Source of the DNA: Lactobacillus crispatus
GTDB taxonomy: Bacteria; Bacillota; Bacilli; Lactobacillales; Lactobacillaceae
Assembly: GCF_018987235.1 (NCBI RefSeq)
Contig: NZ_CP072197.1
Coordinates: 558,001-622,000 of the forward strand
DNA length: 64,000 nt
Direction of reading: 5' to 3'
Below are positions 6,718-16,216 of the stretch, piece after piece (the stretch's first letter is position 1; each line of letters opens with the position of its first letter). A program made the position numbers and the translations under genes. The notes under the pieces were generated by a model. It did not search any database. It was not told the origin of the DNA and worked only from the letters and a program-made list of their open reading frames with translations.

Positions 6718-9090
6718 ATGAATAGAGATAATTATATTTTGTGGTTTGATCAATTGCATCGCGATGATGTTGATTTAGTCGGTGGTAAGTCATCCTCATT
6801 AGGTGAGCTGACTTCTGAAACGAATGTCCCGGTTCCGTATGGTTTTGCGACTACTGCCATAGCTTATCGCCACTTTATGAATTATTCTGATTTAAATCAA
6901 AAAATTGATAAATTATTGGCCACTTTAACTGATCCAGAAGATTCTGAGCAATTGCATCGAATTTGCACCAAAATTAGAAAATTAATTATAGAAGCGCCGA
7001 TGCCAAATGATTTAGCCTTAGAAATTAGCTGTGCTTACGATAGCTTAGCCCAAAAGATGCACCAAAATGAGCCATTCGTTGCTGTACGTTCTAGTGCAAC
7101 TGCCGAAGACCTGCCTGATGCTAGTTTTGCTGGCGAACAAGATACTTATTTAAATATTCATGGTCGTGAGAATGTTTTGAAAAAGGTGCAAGAATGTTAC
7201 GCTTCTCTTTTCACCGACCGGGCAACTTATTACCGAATTAAACAAAACTTTCCACAAGAAAAAGTTGCTTTATCAGCTGCGATTCAAATGATGGCCTTTT
7301 CTAAAGCAGCTGGTGTGATGTTTACAGTCAATGTAGCAACTGGTGATGACACTAAGGTTATGATTGAGGCCTCTTGGGGACTAGGCGAATACGTGGTGTC
7401 TGGAACTGTTACACCCGATAACTATGTAGTTGATAAAAATACGATGAAGATTGTACACAAAATGGTGACTAAAAAGCCAATTGAGTTGATCAGATTGCCA
7501 TCGGGAGGAACAATTGAACAAAAGGTAGCACCAGATCAAGTGAATGAGCCTGCTTTGACTGATGCGCAAATCATTGAATTAGCTGGTTATGCTAAAGAAA
7601 TTGAAAAACATTATGGCTGCTACATGGATATGGAGTGGTCACTTGATCAAAATGATAAGTTGTGGTTAGTTCAAGCACGCCCAGAAACTGTTTGGTCACA
7701 AAAGAAAAAGCAGGAGAAAACCGATGCACCACAAGAAGCAACTACAGAACACCGAGTATTGTTAAAAGGCTTGCCAGCTTCACCTGGTTTTGTCTCAGGC
7801 AAGGTACATATTATTGATGATCCAAAAGATATCAATGAATTTAAGCAGGGCGAGGTTTTGGTCACTCTAATGACGTCGCCTGATTGGGTGCCAGCAATGA
7901 AAAAGGCGGCCGCAATTATTACCAATAATGGTGGAATGACCTGTCATGCTGCAATTGTATCACGTGAAATGCAGATACCTTGTTTAGTTGGAACAACTAG
8001 CCGTGGACAAGCTGCAACGAAAACTTTGAAAAACGGCGAGACTGTCACCGTCGATGCTAAAAATGGTGTAGTTTATGCTGGAGTTGTTAAAGACGCGGTT
8101 AAAAAAGTCGATGAAAAGCCAGCTGAGCCTGCTGCAGTTGAATATTTCCCACCAACTGCAACCAGAGTCATGATGAACTTAGGAGATCCTGATCTTGCTG
8201 AAAAATATGCATCTTTGCCAGCTGATGGGATTGGTTTAATGCGCGAAGAATTTTTATGGACGACTTATATTCACCAGCATCCCCTTTATTTGATTGAAAC
8301 TGGTCATCCAGAGAGGGTAGTTAACGAACTAGCTAATGGAATCGGTAAAGTCGCGCGGGCAATGGCACCACGGCCAGTAGTTTTACGTTTTTCAGACTTT
8401 AAGTCTGGCGAATATCGCAACTTAAAGGGCGGCGACAAATATGAGCCGCATGAACCAGCAGACCTATTAGGCTGGCGCGGTGCTTCTAGATATTATGATC
8501 CAAAATATATTAATGCTTTTAAATTGGAACTTGAAGCGGTAAAAAAGGTGCGCGATGAGTTCGGATTAAAGAATTTACATGTGATGATTCCATTTTGCCG
8601 AACAGTGGATGAAGCGCGCAAAGTGACGGAAATCATGCGGACACAAGGTTTAGTTAGAAGCGCAGACTTCAAGGTTTACATGATGGCTGAAATTCCAGCT
8701 AATATTATTTTGGCGGACCAGTTCAATCAATTTATTGATGGTTATTCAATTGGTTCAAATGACCTAACGATGCTTTTACTGGGGTGCGATCGGAATAATG
8801 ATGTGATTGCTGATCTTTTTGATGAAAGAAATCTTGCCGTCAAAAGGGCGATTAGACACTTGATAAAGGTTGCTCATCAAGATGGTAAGACGGTTTCGAT
8901 TTGTGGTCAAGCACCATCAGAATATCCAGAATTTACTGAATTTTTAGTCAGAAGTGGCATTGATTTTGTATCAGTTAACCCTGACATGGTGAAGGCGACT
9001 AAGCTAAATATAGCTCATTATGAGCAGAGGATCCTCCTTGATCATGCAACTGGCTTAGGTAAAAAGGATCCAAATGAATATAATTGGTAA
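6718..9090 (+). CDS. ppsA: Phosphoenolpyruvate synthase (pyruvate, water dikinase)
   Basis: PpsA converts pyruvate and ATP to PEP, AMP and phosphate, the first step of gluconeogenesis from pyruvate. The 790 residues show the three parts in order: the ATP/pyruvate-binding domain (GGKSSSLGEL near the start, AVRSSATAEDLPDASFAGEQ, MDMEWSLD), the swivelling domain with the phosphorylated histidine in GGMTCHAAIVSRE (His about 410), and the C-terminal PEP-binding TIM barrel (IGLMREEFL, RFSDFKSGEYRNLKGG, SIGSNDLTML). The start at 6718 fits the family N-terminus NYILWFDQL; earlier in-frame codons overlap the upstream gene. A terminator follows. The cre-like site suggests glucose repression. Confidence 0.93.
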   Translation: MNRDNYILWFDQLHRDDVDLVGGKSSSLGELTSETNVPVPYGFATTAIAYRHFMNYSDLNQKIDKLLATLTDPEDSEQLHRICTKIRKLIIEAPMPNDLALEISCAYDSLAQKMHQNEPFVAVRSSATAEDLPDASFAGEQDTYLNIHGRENVLKKVQECYASLFTDRATYYRIKQNFPQEKVALSAAIQMMAFSKAAGVMFTVNVATGDDTKVMIEASWGLGEYVVSGTVTPDNYVVDKNTMKIVHKMVTKKPIELIRLPSGGTIEQKVAPDQVNEPALTDAQIIELAGYAKEIEKHYGCYMDMEWSLDQNDKLWLVQARPETVWSQKKKQEKTDAPQEATTEHRVLLKGLPASPGFVSGKVHIIDDPKDINEFKQGEVLVTLMTSPDWVPAMKKAAAIITNNGGMTCHAAIVSREMQIPCLVGTTSRGQAATKTLKNGETVTVDAKNGVVYAGVVKDAVKKVDEKPAEPAAVEYFPPTATRVMMNLGDPDLAEKYASLPADGIGLMREEFLWTTYIHQHPLYLIETGHPERVVNELANGIGKVARAMAPRPVVLRFSDFKSGEYRNLKGGDKYEPHEPADLLGWRGASRYYDPKYINAFKLELEAVKKVRDEFGLKNLHVMIPFCRTVDEARKVTEIMRTQGLVRSADFKVYMMAEIPANIILADQFNQFIDGYSIGSNDLTMLLLGCDRNNDVIADLFDERNLAVKRAIRHLIKVAHQDGKTVSICGQAPSEYPEFTEFLVRSGIDFVSVNPDMVKATKLNIAHYEQRILLDHATGLGKKDPNEYNW

Positions 9091-9110
9091 AATTTATAAT
9101 TTGATGAAAA

Positions 9111-9146
9111 GTCTTTGATTGCAGTATTGCAGTCAAAGGCTTTTTT
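9111..9146. terminator. Terminator between ppsA and the convergent pseudouridine synthase gene
   Basis: A 13-bp stem with three G-T pairs (GTCTTTGATTGCA against TGCAGTCAAAGGC), loop GTAT, then six T on the + strand. Confidence 0.85.
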
Positions 9147-10002
9147 AGAGTTCAATTTTGTTTTTGGGCAATTTTACATTTAATTTAGTAAAAGAGTAAG
9201 GTTGAACTAATGAAATTTCGTAAGCATCTAGGGCTAATCTCTCACTGGCAAAATCAGGGTTATATAAAGGATCGCCTACAATAGGACTTCCTAAAGAGGC
9301 AAGGTGAACGCGAATCTGGTGTGTACGACCAGTTTCAAGCGTCAATTTGACAATCGCAGTATTGTCATCATTTTTTTGTAAAACTTGATAATGAGTAACT
9401 GCTCTTAATCCAGTAGGATCGATTTTGCGTTTGCGTTGATCAAGTGGATCGTGACCAATTGGGGCATTAATCGTACCTCTTTCAGCTAAGTGATCAGCAT
9501 TGATAACTTTAGCTAAATAATCGCGGTGAAAAATTTTGCTGGTTAATTCACGATTTAAAATAGGTACAACTGCAGGATTTTTAGCAATTAAAAGTAAACC
9601 ACCAGTTAACATATCTAATCGATGAACAATATAGGGACTCTGACCAAGATAAGTAGTACAATCGTTCAGAGCAGTATTAGTTTCATTTAGATTAGGGTGC
9701 GTTTTTTGCCCTTTTTTCTTATTAATAATTAAAAGATTATCATCTTCATAGATAACATCGGGCATCTTACCGCTTGGTGCATAAGCCTGTTGATCACTTT
9801 CAACATGATCCAAGTTAATTTCAATTTTATCACCAGGTAAAATGTTTTGATTAAAATAGCGATAGTTGCCGTTAACTAAAATATTTTGTTCAATTCGCAA
9901 AAAATGACGCCACTTGCGAGGGATTAAAAGTTGACGTAGTACTTCATTGACAGATGCCGGAGCAAGATTTTCTGGGTAAAAAAGTGTAAAATGGAAACTC
10001 AT
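9145..10002 (-). CDS. RluA-family RNA pseudouridine synthase
   Basis: This 285-residue enzyme isomerises specific uridines in rRNA or tRNA. The catalytic Asp is D130 in HRLDMLTGG, the RluA motif HRLDxxTSG with Gly for Ser. Other family blocks are VIYEDDNLLIINKKKG, the GRTHQIRVHLASLGSPIVGD stretch and the terminal YSFT-type beta strand. The N-terminal 60-70 residues resemble a reduced S4-like RNA-binding part (LVNGNYRYFNQNILPGDKIEI). Target sites cannot be told from sequence. Single gene, convergent with ppsA. Confidence 0.9.
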   Translation of the reverse strand: MSFHFTLFYPENLAPASVNEVLRQLLIPRKWRHFLRIEQNILVNGNYRYFNQNILPGDKIEINLDHVESDQQAYAPSGKMPDVIYEDDNLLIINKKKGQKTHPNLNETNTALNDCTTYLGQSPYIVHRLDMLTGGLLLIAKNPAVVPILNRELTSKIFHRDYLAKVINADHLAERGTINAPIGHDPLDQRKRKIDPTGLRAVTHYQVLQKNDDNTAIVKLTLETGRTHQIRVHLASLGSPIVGDPLYNPDFASERLALDAYEISLVQPYSFTKLNVKLPKNKIEL

Positions 10003-10089
10003 AATAATTTCTTAAGTCTAATCTAGTTATAAACACGTGTTTTGATAGTATGGTACAATTTTCTTGTTTCTAAAAAGGAGCAATATTTA

Positions 10090-12147
10090 ATGAATAACGA
10101 CCAACCAAGAAGAGGTGGCTTTAAAGATGCTTGGCATCGATTTGATAGTCGCTTCTTTATCGGACGCTGGATTATTTTAATCCTGCTCACATTGATGCTC
10201 TTAACTTGTACCTATTATACAATTAAAGTTAAGACATCAAACATAGCTAATTTGAAGGCCTCGCTTTCAACCACAACTACAATCTATGACTACAAGGGTA
10301 AAAAAGCAGGTTCTTTATACTCGCAAAAAGGATCATTTGTGGAATATGACCAGATTTCGCCTAATATTCAAAATGCCGTAATTTCGACTGAAGATCGGAC
10401 TTTTTGGAAGAACCCAGGTTTTAGTATTAAAGGCATGGCGCGAGCTGCTTTAAGTTTAGTGATTCATCACGGTCAAGTAACGGGTGGTGGTTCGACCTTA
10501 ACTCAGCAGTTAGCCAAGAACTCGCTTTTGACCCAGCAGCAGACTTTTTCAAGAAAATTGGAAGAACTCTTTTTTGCAATTGAAATTAACCATGTTTACT
10601 CCAAAAAAGATATTTTAACGATGTACTTGAATAATGCTTACTTTGGTAACGGAGTTTGGGGCGTGCAAGATGCAAGTCGTCGCTATTTTGGCAAAAACGC
10701 AAGTGAACTTAATCCGAGTGAAGCCGCAACTTTAGCTGGAATTTTACGAAATCCTAGTTTTTATAATCCGGTTGATCACATGTCGAATGCTTTAGCAAGA
10801 CGAAATTTAATCTTAAACTTGATGGTGGATAATAATAAGTTGACAGCGGCTCAAGCTAAAATGTATCAAAAGCAAGGATTAACTTTGCGGAATACTTTTC
10901 AAAATAAAAACGGCTATCGCTATCCTTACTTCTTTGATGCTGTAGTTGACGAGGCAATCTCTAAATATGGCTTAACTGAAGAACAAGTCATGAATAAGGG
11001 GCTTAAAATTTATACTACTTTAAATCAAAATTATCAGGGTAAATTGCAGGATACTTTTGAGCAAAGCTGGCTTTTCCCACAAAATGGTAGTGATGGAACT
11101 GAAAGCCAAGGCGCTAGCGTGGCAATGGACCCAAGTACTGGTGCTGTTCGGGCAATCATCGGTGGTCGCGGTAAGCACGTCTTCCGGGGTTACAATCGTG
11201 CAACGCAGATGAAGCGGCAGCCAGGGTCATCAATCAAGCCGTTGGCAGTATATGCCCCAGCTTTACAAAATGGCTATCACTATGACTCGCAACTATCGAA
11301 CAAGTTGCAGAAATTTGGTAAAAATGGCTATGAACCGCATAATGTGGACAATGGCTATTCTAATACAATTCCAATGTATGAAGCTTTAGAGCAAAGTAAA
11401 AATGTGCCAGCTGTTTGGCTATTGGATAAGATTGGTGTAAGTAAAGGCGTGCAATCTGTTGAAAACTTTGGAATTAAGGTACCAAAGAGTGACCGTAATT
11501 TAGCGCTTGCCTTAGGTGGATTATCTTCAGGTGTTTCGCCAATTCAGATGGCACGTGCATATTCAGCTTTTGCCAACAAGGGTAATTTGCCTAATAATTC
11601 TTTCTTTATTACCAAAATTACTGATGCTTCGGGTAACGTTTTAGCCGAAAATAATAATCCAAGCAGCCACCGCGTTATTTCTGAAAATACTGCTAAAGAA
11701 ATGACGACTATGATGCTCGGCGTTTTCACTAATGGTACAGGACGCTCTGCTCAGCCAAATGGCTTCCGTGTAGCTGGGAAGACTGGGTCAACTGAAGTAC
11801 CTAACTCATATGGATTTGGTACCAAGGACCAGTGGATCGTCGGTTATACGCCTGACATTGTACTTGCTACCTGGGTTGGTTTTGACCACACTAACAAGCA
11901 ACACTACATGCAGGGCATTTCTGAAACAGGAATTACGCGTTTATATAAGGCTGAGATGGAAGGAATTTTGCCGTACACCGCGCAAACTGAATTCACGGAG
12001 AAGGCACCTAACCAGATTGTGAAGAATAACGGTTCTAATGATGACTGGACTAATGGATTAGGTGAAAAAATTCAAGATGGACTCGGTTCTGCAGGACAGA
12101 AAATCAATGAATGGTATAATAGCCTTAAAGGCTTATTTGGCCAATAA
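10090..12147 (+). CDS. pbp1A: Class A penicillin-binding protein (transglycosylase/transpeptidase, PBP1A type)
   Basis: This bifunctional peptidoglycan synthase of 685 residues is anchored by one N-terminal helix (WIILILLTLMLLTCTYYTI). The glycosyltransferase-51 domain shows ISTEDRTFWKNPGFS (catalytic Glu) and GGSTLTQQLAKN. The transpeptidase domain shows SSIKP (active serine 380), SKN (in EQSKNVPA) and KTGST. The tail after the last domain is rich in N/G. ATG 10090 is preferred over an upstream in-frame codon because of AAAAAGGAG just before it and the normal cytoplasmic tail. A TACAAT box at 10054-10059 may be its -10. The yheA gene follows after 16 bases. Confidence 0.94.
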   Translation: MNNDQPRRGGFKDAWHRFDSRFFIGRWIILILLTLMLLTCTYYTIKVKTSNIANLKASLSTTTTIYDYKGKKAGSLYSQKGSFVEYDQISPNIQNAVISTEDRTFWKNPGFSIKGMARAALSLVIHHGQVTGGGSTLTQQLAKNSLLTQQQTFSRKLEELFFAIEINHVYSKKDILTMYLNNAYFGNGVWGVQDASRRYFGKNASELNPSEAATLAGILRNPSFYNPVDHMSNALARRNLILNLMVDNNKLTAAQAKMYQKQGLTLRNTFQNKNGYRYPYFFDAVVDEAISKYGLTEEQVMNKGLKIYTTLNQNYQGKLQDTFEQSWLFPQNGSDGTESQGASVAMDPSTGAVRAIIGGRGKHVFRGYNRATQMKRQPGSSIKPLAVYAPALQNGYHYDSQLSNKLQKFGKNGYEPHNVDNGYSNTIPMYEALEQSKNVPAVWLLDKIGVSKGVQSVENFGIKVPKSDRNLALALGGLSSGVSPIQMARAYSAFANKGNLPNNSFFITKITDASGNVLAENNNPSSHRVISENTAKEMTTMMLGVFTNGTGRSAQPNGFRVAGKTGSTEVPNSYGFGTKDQWIVGYTPDIVLATWVGFDHTNKQHYMQGISETGITRLYKAEMEGILPYTAQTEFTEKAPNQIVKNNGSNDDWTNGLGEKIQDGLGSAGQKINEWYNSLKGLFGQ

Positions 12148-12163
12148 AATTTAGGAGGACTAG

Positions 12164-12514
12164 ATGGTTAACATTTACGATGCTGCTAACAAGTTAGCAG
12201 AAGATTTGACTCAAACTGATCAATACAAGAAGTTGCAAGAAGCAATTAAAGCTGTTGAAGATGATAAGGATGCTTCAGCTTTATTCAAAAAGATGGATGA
12301 ATTGCAAAATAAGATCATGCAAGCACAACAAGCTGGTCAACCACTTTCAGCTGAAGATCAACAAGCTTACAAGGACTTAAATGATCAAGTTCAAAAGAAT
12401 GATAAAATTGTTTCACTTCTTACGAATGAACAGGGTTTGTACGATTTGCTTGGTGAAGTACAAAAAGCTTACACTAAGCCAATTAATGATCTTTATGAAG
12501 ATCTTAGAAATTAA
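12164..12514 (+). CDS. yheA: YlbF/YmcA family protein (UPF0342, YheA-like)
   Basis: This is a 116-residue, acidic, mostly helical protein with the Com_YlbF layout (IYDAANKLAEDLTQTDQYKK, then a coiled-coil middle rich in K/Q/D). B. subtilis paralogues YlbF and YmcA act with the RNase Y complex; the YheA subgroup has no firm function. AGGAGG precedes the start at 12164. It sits between pbp1A and yhaO, as the first gene of a yheA-yhaO-yhaN-yhaM run whose spacing suggests one transcript. Confidence 0.85.
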   Translation: MVNIYDAANKLAEDLTQTDQYKKLQEAIKAVEDDKDASALFKKMDELQNKIMQAQQAGQPLSAEDQQAYKDLNDQVQKNDKIVSLLTNEQGLYDLLGEVQKAYTKPINDLYEDLRN

Positions 12515-12522
12515 TATTCGCG

Positions 12523-13740
12523 ATGAAATTTATTCACTTTGCGGATGCGCACTTAGATAGTCCATTTCGTGGGCTATCTTTTTTGCCATCTGAAGAATTT
12601 AACCATATCTATCAGGCAGCTGATCAGTCGCTAAAAAGAATTGTCGACCTAGCATTAGCTGAAAAAGTTGATTTAGTTTTAATAGCAGGGGATACCTTTG
12701 ATAGCAGTCAGCCGTCACCACGGGCTCAATTGTTTTTTGCTGAGCAAGTGAAGAGATTAACTGATGCACAAATTCAGGTAGTGATGATTTTTGGTAATCA
12801 TGACCACATGAAGCAAGAAGATCTGCTAGTTAGTCCCAGTCCTTACTTTAAATTGTTAGGCAATAATGAAACAGTAGAGCAAGCTACTTTTACTACGGAT
12901 GCGGGTTTTAACTATGACGTAATCGGCTTTTCATATCTGAATAACCATATCACTGAGGATAAAATCCCAGAATTACCAGCAAAAGGAAAAAATTATACTT
13001 TTGGTTTAATGCATGCTCAAGAGAAATCAGCTACTGCTAGTCAGAATGTGTATGCACCGTTTACAGTTGATGAGTTGCAAAACTTGAATTATGACTATTT
13101 TGCTTTGGGTCATATTCATGCGAGAAATAATTTAAGTAGTACGCCGTGGATTGTTTATCCAGGTAACATTCAAGGTCGCCACATTAATGAGATGGGAGCC
13201 AAGGGATGCTATCTAGGTGAGATTGATGAAAATAGTGGTAAGACTACTATTGATTTTAAAGAAACAGGGCCAATTTTATGGCAAGGGACAAAAATTAATC
13301 TTGAAGGAGCTATCAGTAAAGCTGACTTACAAGCAAAAATTATTGCCAAGCTTGAATCTGGACAAAAAACGTACTTTAGTTTGACGATTGCTGGTGCTCA
13401 ATATTTGAGTGCCGAAGAACGCGATTTAGTTCAGGATCCTGATTTTTGGCAAACTATTTCTCAATCGCTGCCATTTGCTTCTCAGTTAGTTGATGTGCGC
13501 TTTGTTGTGAATACTAGTTTAAAGTTAAATGACAATGACCAACAAGCCTTCCAAGCTGCCAAAGAAGAGTTATTTGCACCAGCTGAATTCAAGCAAATTG
13601 TTAGTGACTGGCAAAAAAAGGATCCAGAAGCTGCTAAATTGGCGGCTGATCCAGACTTTATTGCGGCGGTTAAGAATCTAACAGAAGTAAAACTAATGAG
13701 TAAATTGAAAGGAATTAAGGATGAGACTGAAACAAATTAA
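12523..13740 (+). CDS. yhaO: Metallophosphoesterase, SbcD-like DNA repair exonuclease YhaO
   Basis: This 405-residue calcineurin-type phosphoesterase resembles the nuclease subunit of SbcCD/Mre11-Rad50. The metal-binding motifs are in order: DAHLDSPF (7 onward), GDTFDSSQP, FGNHDH, and LGHIHAR. The C-terminal third is probably a capping/ATPase-contact domain. It overlaps the start of yhaN by 20 bases, consistent with translational coupling of the two subunits. Role in DNA repair is inferred from the family. Confidence 0.9.
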   Translation: MKFIHFADAHLDSPFRGLSFLPSEEFNHIYQAADQSLKRIVDLALAEKVDLVLIAGDTFDSSQPSPRAQLFFAEQVKRLTDAQIQVVMIFGNHDHMKQEDLLVSPSPYFKLLGNNETVEQATFTTDAGFNYDVIGFSYLNNHITEDKIPELPAKGKNYTFGLMHAQEKSATASQNVYAPFTVDELQNLNYDYFALGHIHARNNLSSTPWIVYPGNIQGRHINEMGAKGCYLGEIDENSGKTTIDFKETGPILWQGTKINLEGAISKADLQAKIIAKLESGQKTYFSLTIAGAQYLSAEERDLVQDPDFWQTISQSLPFASQLVDVRFVVNTSLKLNDNDQQAFQAAKEELFAPAEFKQIVSDWQKKDPEAAKLAADPDFIAAVKNLTEVKLMSKLKGIKDETETN

Positions 13741-16216
13741 GATTATTAACTTTGGGCAGTTCTCGAATAAAACCTTCGATTTGCCTAGTGATCAAATTAA
13801 TGTTTTCTTTGGTGCCAATGAAGCTGGTAAAAGTACAACGGTAGCTTTTATTAAACAGATCTTATTTGGCTTTCATTTGAGAAGTAACTCTTCACCGTTT
13901 TTTGAAGATTATACGCCGCTAGCTCATGTTAGTCCGATGGGCGGTAATTTAGTTTTTACTGCAGCTGATGGTGAATACGAACTTGAGCGACTCTATGCTA
14001 AAGGTGACAAGACTAAAAAGGGAATTTTAACCGTCAAAAAAGATGGTCAAGTTGTACCTGAGAGTGTATTTTTTGATCAGATTCAAAATATTGATGGCTC
14101 TTTTTACGCTGATAGTTTTATTTTTAACCAAGAAATGCTGGGTCAGGTTAACAGTTTAAGTCAAGAGGATTTGCTTGAGCGAATTTATTACTTGGGAGCA
14201 GCAGATTCTAGCAAGTTGCTGGAAATGCGCGACGATTTTGCCAAAGAATCAGGTAAGCTTTTTAAAAAGACAGGTAAAAAGCCCGAAGTAAACCGTCTGC
14301 TTAAGGAAATGACTGATCAACGTGATAAATTAGCGCAGACTAAAAATGAGTTTAATGATTATGAACAGCTGCACCAAGATTTTGTACAAAAAAGAGCGGC
14401 ATTAAACAGACAAAAACAAGATCTGGCTGTTTTACAAAAACAAGAACAAGATTTGCATGATTTGCAAAAAGAAATGGGCAATTATCAGACGCTGCTTGAT
14501 TTGCAAAAACAGGTCAAGGATGTCGACTTTAATGGTCAAAATTATCAAAAAGCCCAAGATATTATGGCTCAGGGACGTAATTTGCAAAAGACGATTCAAT
14601 CGGTAGAAGCGCAGTTGCAGGACCTGGGTGAAAACGATCAATCTGATTTTACGCTAGAGAAGAAGCTAATCCAGCAGAAGCCTCAACTCTTGCAGTGGCA
14701 AGCGGAATATCGTAATTGTTTGCAAAAGGCTGACCAATTGAAGCAGGAGAAAGAGCAACTATTAGCTTTGACACCTGAGTTAAAAAATCTACTCAAGTTG
14801 ACACCAGAGCAAATTGAACAAATGCAGGCAGACTATCAAGCTTTGCCAGGTGCTGTCAATGAGCCTGCTTATGTAACTACTAATGACAAGCTTTGGTATG
14901 TTATCGGTGCAGTGTTAGCGGCATTAGGTGTAGTTCTTTTGGTAGCGTTGGGTACAGTTGGTGTAATTGCATTAATTACTGGACTAATTTTCCTAGCAGC
15001 AGGATACTTAAAAAATAGTAACCAAAATAAGCAAAATGCGGCAGTATTAGAAAAGCAAAAGCTGGTTGCTCAAAAACGCCAAGCTTTCCAAACAAAATAT
15101 GGATTGAATCCTGATACGCTAAACTTAAATAGCTTACTAACTAATCTGAATCAATATCAAATCAAAAAGAATGCCGCACAGACTAATAATAAGCAAGTAA
15201 CTGTTTTGAATCAGAATGTGGCTCAACTGGCCTCAAGTGTCCAAAATGCATTGAAGCAACCGATTGATAATGACTTTAGTCAAGTTTTGAACGGTTTGGA
15301 CGAACTTGAGACACAAATTAGTGAAAAACAAGAATTGTTTCAAAGAAAATCCAGCTTAACTGCATCACTAAAGCAGGACAAGCAAGATTTGAAAGAATTG
15401 GGTCTGAAATTACAGGCACTTTTTGCCCAAGCTAATGTGGAAAATATGGCAGGTTACGATCAGCTTTATCAAGATTCACTTAATCAGGCTAAACTGAAGA
15501 CGCAGATTGCGGCCTTGAAGGAATCGTTAGGCGATGATCTTCAACAGCTGCAAACGCAGACAAATTCAACCGAATTAGCAGATAAATTAACGGCTTTGAC
15601 TGAACAAATTAGTACTAAGAATGCAGAAATTAATGAACTTCAGAGTCAAGTTGCTCAGTTGCAAGTGCAGTTAGACAATTTAGCTGATTCTACTGCGGTG
15701 TTTAAGGCTAAGCAGGATCTGGCTAATACAGAAACCAATTTTGTCCAGAGCAGTAAAGAATACTTGGCTAACTTGTTTGCGGCAAGGTGGATCAGTCGCT
15801 CGCTTGACTTGGCATCTAATGAACGGTTCCCCAAGATGCTTAAGGCGGCTCAGGAATACTTAGCTTTGCTAACGGGCGGCAGATATGTTGGGATTAATTT
15901 AGATAAGAAGCTAACAGTAGTCAGAAGTGATGGTAAAAAGCGCGAAGTAAAATACTTGTCACGGGGGACTGCTGAGCAATTATACTTTGCCTTGAAGTTA
16001 GCTTTTATTGAGCAGATCAAGGATGAAATTAATTTGCCAATCTTGATTGATGATTCGTTTGTAAACTTTGATGATCAGCGAGTCAGCTATATCGATCAGT
16101 TATTGCAAAAGATTAGCGAAAACAATCAAGTTTTAATTTTCACAGCTCAAAAGAATTTAGTTGATCAGCTTGGGATTGAGCCATTAACTTTTACGAAAGG
16201 AACACAGGATGCTTAA
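13721..16216 (+). CDS. yhaN: SbcC-like AAA ATPase with coiled coil and a membrane segment, YhaN
   Basis: This large ATPase of 831 residues partners YhaO. Walker A is GANEAGKST (31-39), long coiled-coil arms follow (about 170-370 and 430-690), and the C-terminal head carries LSRGTAEQLYFALKLAF (signature motif) and ILIDDSFVNFDD (Walker B). Unlike SbcC, residues about 389-428 form two closely spaced hydrophobic helices (WYVIGAVLAALGVVLLVALG and the next 20), a feature of the YhaN group that would place the hinge of the arms in the membrane. It overlaps yhaM by 8 bases. Confidence 0.88.
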   Translation: MRLKQIKIINFGQFSNKTFDLPSDQINVFFGANEAGKSTTVAFIKQILFGFHLRSNSSPFFEDYTPLAHVSPMGGNLVFTAADGEYELERLYAKGDKTKKGILTVKKDGQVVPESVFFDQIQNIDGSFYADSFIFNQEMLGQVNSLSQEDLLERIYYLGAADSSKLLEMRDDFAKESGKLFKKTGKKPEVNRLLKEMTDQRDKLAQTKNEFNDYEQLHQDFVQKRAALNRQKQDLAVLQKQEQDLHDLQKEMGNYQTLLDLQKQVKDVDFNGQNYQKAQDIMAQGRNLQKTIQSVEAQLQDLGENDQSDFTLEKKLIQQKPQLLQWQAEYRNCLQKADQLKQEKEQLLALTPELKNLLKLTPEQIEQMQADYQALPGAVNEPAYVTTNDKLWYVIGAVLAALGVVLLVALGTVGVIALITGLIFLAAGYLKNSNQNKQNAAVLEKQKLVAQKRQAFQTKYGLNPDTLNLNSLLTNLNQYQIKKNAAQTNNKQVTVLNQNVAQLASSVQNALKQPIDNDFSQVLNGLDELETQISEKQELFQRKSSLTASLKQDKQDLKELGLKLQALFAQANVENMAGYDQLYQDSLNQAKLKTQIAALKESLGDDLQQLQTQTNSTELADKLTALTEQISTKNAEINELQSQVAQLQVQLDNLADSTAVFKAKQDLANTETNFVQSSKEYLANLFAARWISRSLDLASNERFPKMLKAAQEYLALLTGGRYVGINLDKKLTVVRSDGKKREVKYLSRGTAEQLYFALKLAFIEQIKDEINLPILIDDSFVNFDDQRVSYIDQLLQKISENNQVLIFTAQKNLVDQLGIEPLTFTKGTQDA

